Assembly: GCA_024256265.1 (NCBI GenBank)
Contig: JACGUK010000045.1
Location: 1 to 8,927 of the forward strand
Length of the DNA stretch: 8,927 nucleotides
DNA from: an archaeon
GTDB taxonomy: Archaea > Thermoproteota > Nitrososphaeria > Nitrososphaerales > JACAEJ01
Direction of reading: 5' to 3'
Shown piece after piece: positions 5,710 through 8,927 of the stretch. A program made the position numbers and the translations under genes. Below the pieces are notes generated by a model that ran no database searches, was not told the origin of the DNA, and saw only the letters and a program-made list of their open reading frames with translations. Position 1 is the first letter of the stretch. Every line of letters begins with the position of its first letter.

Positions 5710-6345
5710 ATGCCAGATTATCAATCCGAACTTCATCATATTGACCGTTTTATGCGTAAACACAAAATTAAGCTTTCCAAAATCGTAACGTTATTTTTTC
5801 TGATAAAGGAGAAAGGACCTATAGGCCGATACACTGTATCGAAGGAACTAGAGCTTCCTGAAGGCGTAGTAAGAGGGGCTCTATCTAGTTTTACAAGGAT
5901 GGGTATTATCTCCACGATAAAAAAAGGATGCATCATAAGTGATTTAGGCACAAAGCTCCTATCGGAAATATTGGAAAAATCTAAGATTAAAAAGATCAAG
6001 GATTTTCATTTTGGACTCTTAGCCTTAGATCGTTGTTGCGCAGCAACACAGGTATCGCAAAGAAAAAATCCCGATGTATTAGCACTGAGAGATAAAGTTA
6101 TAAAAGCTGGTGCCTCAAAATCAATAATAATCTCTTACGAAAGAGGTAGACTTATCGTCCCCAAGGTTTACGAAGATTTTTCGACCTTATTTCCTCCATT
6201 ATCTGAGAAATTGAAAAAAGAATTTTCCTTGGCAAGCGGTGACCTACTTATATTCGCCTTTGCGTCTAAGGCTTGGAAGGCAAAAGAAGCTGCTATATCT
6301 GCAGTGATAGACGATGACGCTCATCTAACTATGACCTCTTGGTAA
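5710..6345 (+). CDS. Winged-helix transcriptional regulator with DUF4443-like C-terminal domain
   Basis: A 211-residue soluble protein. Residues about 20-95 form a winged helix: LSKIVTLFFLIKEKGPIGRYTVSKEL, then LPEGVVRGALSSFTRMGIIS with a probable recognition helix at 51-65, then a wing and LGTKLLSEIL. Residues about 98-205 (FGLLALDRCC, LRDKVIKAGASKSIIISYERGRLIVP, SGDLLIFAFASKAWKAKEAAISAVI) resemble the archaeal DUF4443 domain, often found behind such HTH domains. Its ligand is unknown. It sits alone on the plus strand, divergent from the second corrinoid gene and convergent with the UroD-like gene. A role in controlling the methyltransferase genes is suggested by position only. A Cys pair at 109-110 could be redox- or metal-sensitive, but that is speculation. 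The fold assignment is fairly sure; the domain name less so. Confidence 0.75.
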   Translation: MPDYQSELHHIDRFMRKHKIKLSKIVTLFFLIKEKGPIGRYTVSKELELPEGVVRGALSSFTRMGIISTIKKGCIISDLGTKLLSEILEKSKIKKIKDFHFGLLALDRCCAATQVSQRKNPDVLALRDKVIKAGASKSIIISYERGRLIVPKVYEDFSTLFPPLSEKLKKEFSLASGDLLIFAFASKAWKAKEAAISAVIDDDAHLTMTSW

Positions 6346-6383
6346 TGAAGATAGCACCATTAAGCCTGATACGTTCTATTTAC

Positions 6384-6406
6384 TGTTTTCCTCTTTTATT
6401 TTTTCT
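6384..6406 (+). terminator. T-rich end signal of the regulator gene
   Basis: The tract TGTTTTCCTCTTTTATTTTTTC starts about 38 bases after the regulator stop and contains T-runs of four, four and six. Such tracts terminate archaeal transcription without a hairpin. It overlaps the end of the convergent UroD-like gene, whose last codons are Lys-Lys-Lys. Confidence 0.45.
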
Positions 6407-7463
6407 TCACATCTACAATAGCCCTAACCTTCTCTATTGGTTCTTCGTCTATAACAATTGGATTGTCAGAGCTTAAGATAAAACCCCCTTTCTCACCTAA
6501 TCTGTTAACCAGATCTTTGCAATAAGCCTTGACGTCTTCTGAAGTGGTTAACTTCAAGAATGATACATTACCCATGATGCATATATGATTCCCCACACTC
6601 TCCTTTGCCTTGATGATGTCTGTAGAGCTGTCTACATGAAGAATACACTCCCCTCTAGGTAACTCCTTAAGGTAATTGAACAGTGGCGATGCATCAACAT
6701 CGAATTGTAATATCGGTACGATCTTAGCATCTATGAGCTGTTCGATCATTATTCTTGCTGTCGGCCATACGAATGAAGAAAAATTCGGAGGGCCCACAGT
6801 CTCAGGCGTCGAGTTTATAAAACTTAGCCATAACCTTCTCACATCGGATAATTCACAGAGCTCTATGAAAAGTTTTGTCATCTCATCTACGATCATGTCA
6901 CATGCTCGATTGATCTTCCATGGATATCTTACGACGTCCTTAGCAATTTCCGTAAATCCTCGAGCATAGGCGAGAAAACCGAAAGGTACGAGGCCCATGG
7001 CCCCTGCGTAAAGAGGTACCTTTCTCTCCTTCTCCCATTTTTGGGCGAATGCCCTCGTCTCTTCTGCAGCATAAATCACAGCCTTCTCTATATCTGCATC
7101 AAGGTCTTGCTCTCTGTAGACCCGAGAAAGATAGTTCATAAACCCCTCCTCCATAAGTTCATCGTAACCGTTTGCATCTTTCATTATCGTGGTAGCTTCA
7201 GGGGCACCAGGCTTGCCTGGTGTATAAGACCTGCCGGTCATTAAAGTTAAAGGCCAGAAGAAGAAACCATCGTATCCTCCTAAATCTATGAATATTTTCT
7301 CAAAATTCTCTTCAGCCATTCTCAGATCAGGAGGGGTGTGCATTGTTATGATAGGAGCAACAGGTACCCTATCAGGTTTCTCTAGTCTTAAAGCCATGTT
7401 GATTCTCTCTAAAGGAGAGATGGGGTTCGAAATCTCTTCTAATATCTCTTCAATAGATTTCAT
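6396..7463 (-). CDS. UroD/MtaA-superfamily methyltransferase with altered metal site
   Basis: A 355-residue member of the COG0407 superfamily, which includes MtaA/MtbA, uroporphyrinogen decarboxylase and O-demethylase methyltransferases. The N-terminus SPLERINMALRLEKPDRVPVAP is the family signature. GGYDGFFFWPLTLMTG, LPRGECILHVDSSTDIIKAKE, HICIMGNVSFLKLTTSEDVKAYCKDLV and GGFILSS are further blocks, best matching relatives found beside corrinoid proteins in acetogens and archaea. Where MtaA has His-x-Cys it has His276-Val-Asp278. Where family members usually have Gly-Cys after GGFIL, it has SSDNP, so both Cys zinc ligands of MtaA are absent. It may methylate or demethylate the second corrinoid protein using another metal arrangement, or be non-catalytic. 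ATG 7463 has no ribosome-binding site and is probably leaderless. It is not likely to serve haem synthesis, given its neighbours. Confidence 0.85.
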   Translation of the reverse strand: MKSIEEILEEISNPISPLERINMALRLEKPDRVPVAPIITMHTPPDLRMAEENFEKIFIDLGGYDGFFFWPLTLMTGRSYTPGKPGAPEATTIMKDANGYDELMEEGFMNYLSRVYREQDLDADIEKAVIYAAEETRAFAQKWEKERKVPLYAGAMGLVPFGFLAYARGFTEIAKDVVRYPWKINRACDMIVDEMTKLFIELCELSDVRRLWLSFINSTPETVGPPNFSSFVWPTARIMIEQLIDAKIVPILQFDVDASPLFNYLKELPRGECILHVDSSTDIIKAKESVGNHICIMGNVSFLKLTTSEDVKAYCKDLVNRLGEKGGFILSSDNPIVIDEEPIEKVRAIVDVKKK

Positions 7464-7479
7464 GATGTCCCAAAAATAA

Positions 7480-7493
7480 TTTATATATTTAAA
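7480..7493 (-). promoter_or_regulatory. TATA box for leaderless transcription of the UroD-like gene
   Basis: The minus strand reads TTTAAATATATAAA in the 35-bp gap after the activase stop. Its centre is about 24 bases before ATG 7463, the spacing at which archaeal transcription starts on the first base of the gene. With no Shine-Dalgarno present, a leaderless mRNA is likely. Read-through from the activase gene upstream is also possible. Confidence 0.55.
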
Positions 7494-7498
7494 TTTAT

Positions 7499-8927
7499 TT
7501 ATCTGAATTTCTCGTGCAGAAGTTCTTTGAATCTAAACACTTTCTGGGGACATATCCTTTCACACCTTAAACATGCAATACCAAGGCACAACTCTGATCT
7601 GACGAATATCTTACCTTCTCCATCTTTCTCCTCAACTCTGATGGCTCCTTCGGGGCACTCTGTCTCACACGACCTACAAGCATTGCATCCAGGAAATTCA
7701 CCAACTAGTAACACCCCTATGTCTCTTACTATCTTCAGACCCTTCTCCCCGAGATCGGGGATATCCCTTTTGAAGATCTTGTAGACCTTTGGATCTTTGG
7801 CTTTCCTTGGGAAACCTTGGTAATTGTATTTCTTTAACCATTGTTCATATTCCCATAAAGGCATCCCTTCTTCCCAATATGCAAGCTCAAGAGGATAAAC
7901 TTGCATGAAGACCTGAGACTCTGGGAACATTATGTGCTTCCCCCTTATCTGCTTGGCCATATCTTGCAAGAAATCGATCAATTTGGGCTTACGGACTATA
8001 TCCCTTGCGAGTGCAAGAGAAGTATTCCCTACTTGATAGATATTTTCACAGCATCTTGGTATCTGCCCAACGTTTAAAGATTTAATAGCGTCAACATAAA
8101 AGCCGGATGCCCCTGCCATGTATGCTGTGTCTACATCATCTTGTAGTATCCCTGCCTCTTCAGCCAAAGTAAAGTACCCTGCTCTAAAGGCACCTAACGC
8201 TTTTCCAGCTTCCTTTATGTCCTTTTCAGTAACGTAAAGCCCATCCTGAAGATGAATACTCCTGTCTGGTGTACCGACCCTTGGCAGAGTTACAAGGCCC
8301 AGATCTATGCCCATGCTCGTAATAGCTATTACACCCGTTCCAGTCACACCTACAGCACTACCATGCATCACACCTTCTTCCAGAACTTTGCCCGATGACG
8401 GAGCTACTACATCACCTTCACAGGCGATAAGCTCGCCATTCAAAACATAATTCTTCCACCCAAGGGCAGAAACACTCACATCACTGATGGCACCAGGAGA
8501 TGCCAGCATACCATTCTCTATTCTTTGCCCCTCTATCGCTGGACCCGCTGCTGCAGAGCCTGTATATATCTCACCGTTAAGACATAGCGCCATTTCTGCA
8601 TTGGTCCCAAAATCTGTAATGAAGGCATCCTCTCTCTTCTCAAATATCTTGGCTTCGTATAACATGGCCAGCGCATCGGCTCCTATCTCATGTTTAACAG
8701 AAGGAGGTATGTAGACCTCAGCCCCATCCTTTACTATTATATCCAATTTTGCTGCTTCAATTATTGTAGAATCCCTGGTTGGGGGCTTGACGCCATACCT
8801 CTCGAGTGCATGCTTCCCCCAGAATGCAAGGTCTCTTACCTCTATACCTTGGAAGATGGATAATTGTGTAGGATTGCCGCTAGCCGCCAATCGCTCTACT
8901 CTGTTAAGGTCGATGCCTAGTTCTCTG
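7499..8927 (-). CDS. ramA: Corrinoid-protein reductive activase (RACE/RamA family), 5' end outside window
   Basis: The minus frame is open from the window edge to TAA 7499-7501, giving about 475 residues of a protein usually near 540 or more. A TTG at 8890 is internal, since the family-like sequence RELGIDLNRVERL precedes it. These ATP-dependent iron-sulfur proteins reduce inactive Co(II) corrinoid proteins to Co(I). Numbered from that TTG, the ASKHA-type ATPase region includes ITDFGTNAEMALCLNGEIYTGSAAAGPAIEG (91-121), NGMLASPGAI, MAGASGFYVDAIK (258-270) and VGNTSLALARD. The C-terminus holds a two-cluster ferredoxin domain: C402xxCxxCxxxCP and C435xxxxCxxCxxxCP. No N-terminal 2Fe-2S domain is visible, as in archaeal RamA, though that end is mostly outside. 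It probably serves MtaC, the second corrinoid protein, or both; MtoD of methoxydotrophs is an alternative name. Confidence 0.93.
   Translation of the reverse strand, partial: RELGIDLNRVERLAASGNPTQLSIFQGIEVRDLAFWGKHALERYGVKPPTRDSTIIEAAKLDIIVKDGAEVYIPPSVKHEIGADALAMLYEAKIFEKREDAFITDFGTNAEMALCLNGEIYTGSAAAGPAIEGQRIENGMLASPGAISDVSVSALGWKNYVLNGELIACEGDVVAPSSGKVLEEGVMHGSAVGVTGTGVIAITSMGIDLGLVTLPRVGTPDRSIHLQDGLYVTEKDIKEAGKALGAFRAGYFTLAEEAGILQDDVDTAYMAGASGFYVDAIKSLNVGQIPRCCENIYQVGNTSLALARDIVRKPKLIDFLQDMAKQIRGKHIMFPESQVFMQVYPLELAYWEEGMPLWEYEQWLKKYNYQGFPRKAKDPKVYKIFKRDIPDLGEKGLKIVRDIGVLLVGEFPGCNACRSCETECPEGAIRVEEKDGEGKIFVRSELCLGIACLRCERICPQKVFRFKELLHEKFR

Noticed and set aside
5578..5763. A 61-codon minus-strand frame over the regulator promoter
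   Set aside because: It covers the TATA box and start of the regulator, has atypical composition and no recognisable motif.
6396..7463. True uroporphyrinogen decarboxylase for tetrapyrrole synthesis
   Set aside because: Its blocks match corrinoid-associated COG0407 methyltransferases better, and it sits beside an activase and a corrinoid protein.
8888..8890. TTG as the true start of the activase
   Set aside because: The frame stays open to the window edge, and the preceding residues ELGIDLNRVERL look like conserved activase sequence, so the gene begins outside the window.
4543..8927. Methylamine pathway with pyrrolysine
   Set aside because: No MtmB/MtbB/MttB-like gene and no gene with an in-frame TAG was seen, so nothing supports pyrrolysine use here.

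Overview
The window looks archaeal: promoters are TATA-type (TTTAAAAA, TTATATTTA, TTTAAATATATAAA), ribosome-binding sites match GGTGA/GGGTGA, one gene seems leaderless, AGA/AGG and ATA codons are common, and the gene families belong to methyl-group metabolism of anaerobic archaea. Methanol:coenzyme M methyltransferase genes, a wHTH-DUF4443-like regulator and remnants of archaeal insertion sequences suggest a methylotrophic, perhaps thermophilic archaeon, possibly of the Thermoproteota (Methanomethylicia-, Korarchaeia- or Bathyarchaeia-like). The lineage is inference. No mcr gene or rRNA is in the window to settle it.

Layout. Positions 2-139 hold the last 45 codons of an unrecognised gene. Positions 266-821 (minus) are a broken DDE transposase. 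Positions 822-991 are the mtaB control region, with a 13-bp tandem repeat framed by an inverted repeat and a TATA box. Then come mtaB (992-2395) and mtaC (2412-3221), ended by a hairpin plus T-run, and mtaA (3379-4407) with its own promoter. On the minus strand, convergent to mtaA, lies a second corrinoid protein (4543-5256). A 450-bp gene-free stretch contains a possible IS200/IS605-type end relic and leads into a plus-strand regulator (5710-6345). The right third, all minus strand, holds a UroD/MtaA-superfamily methyltransferase (6396-7463) and, upstream of it, a RamA-type corrinoid-protein reductive activase (7499 to beyond the window end).

How the genes fit together. MtaB cleaves methanol and methylates the cobalt of MtaC. 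MtaA moves that methyl group to coenzyme M. The activase re-reduces corrinoid proteins oxidised to Co(II), using ATP and its iron-sulfur clusters. The second corrinoid protein and the UroD-like protein look like parts of a second methyl-transfer system whose substrate cannot be read from the sequence. The UroD-like enzyme lacks the Cys zinc ligands that the MtaA here retains. The regulator sits between these parts and is a candidate controller.

The main unexplained signals are: the same 10-mer GTAGGCGAAT placed about equally downstream of a TTAAA element before both mtaB and mtaA; the tandem repeat before mtaB; the altered metal site of the UroD-like protein; and two decayed mobile-element remnants flanking the methanol cluster and second corrinoid gene.
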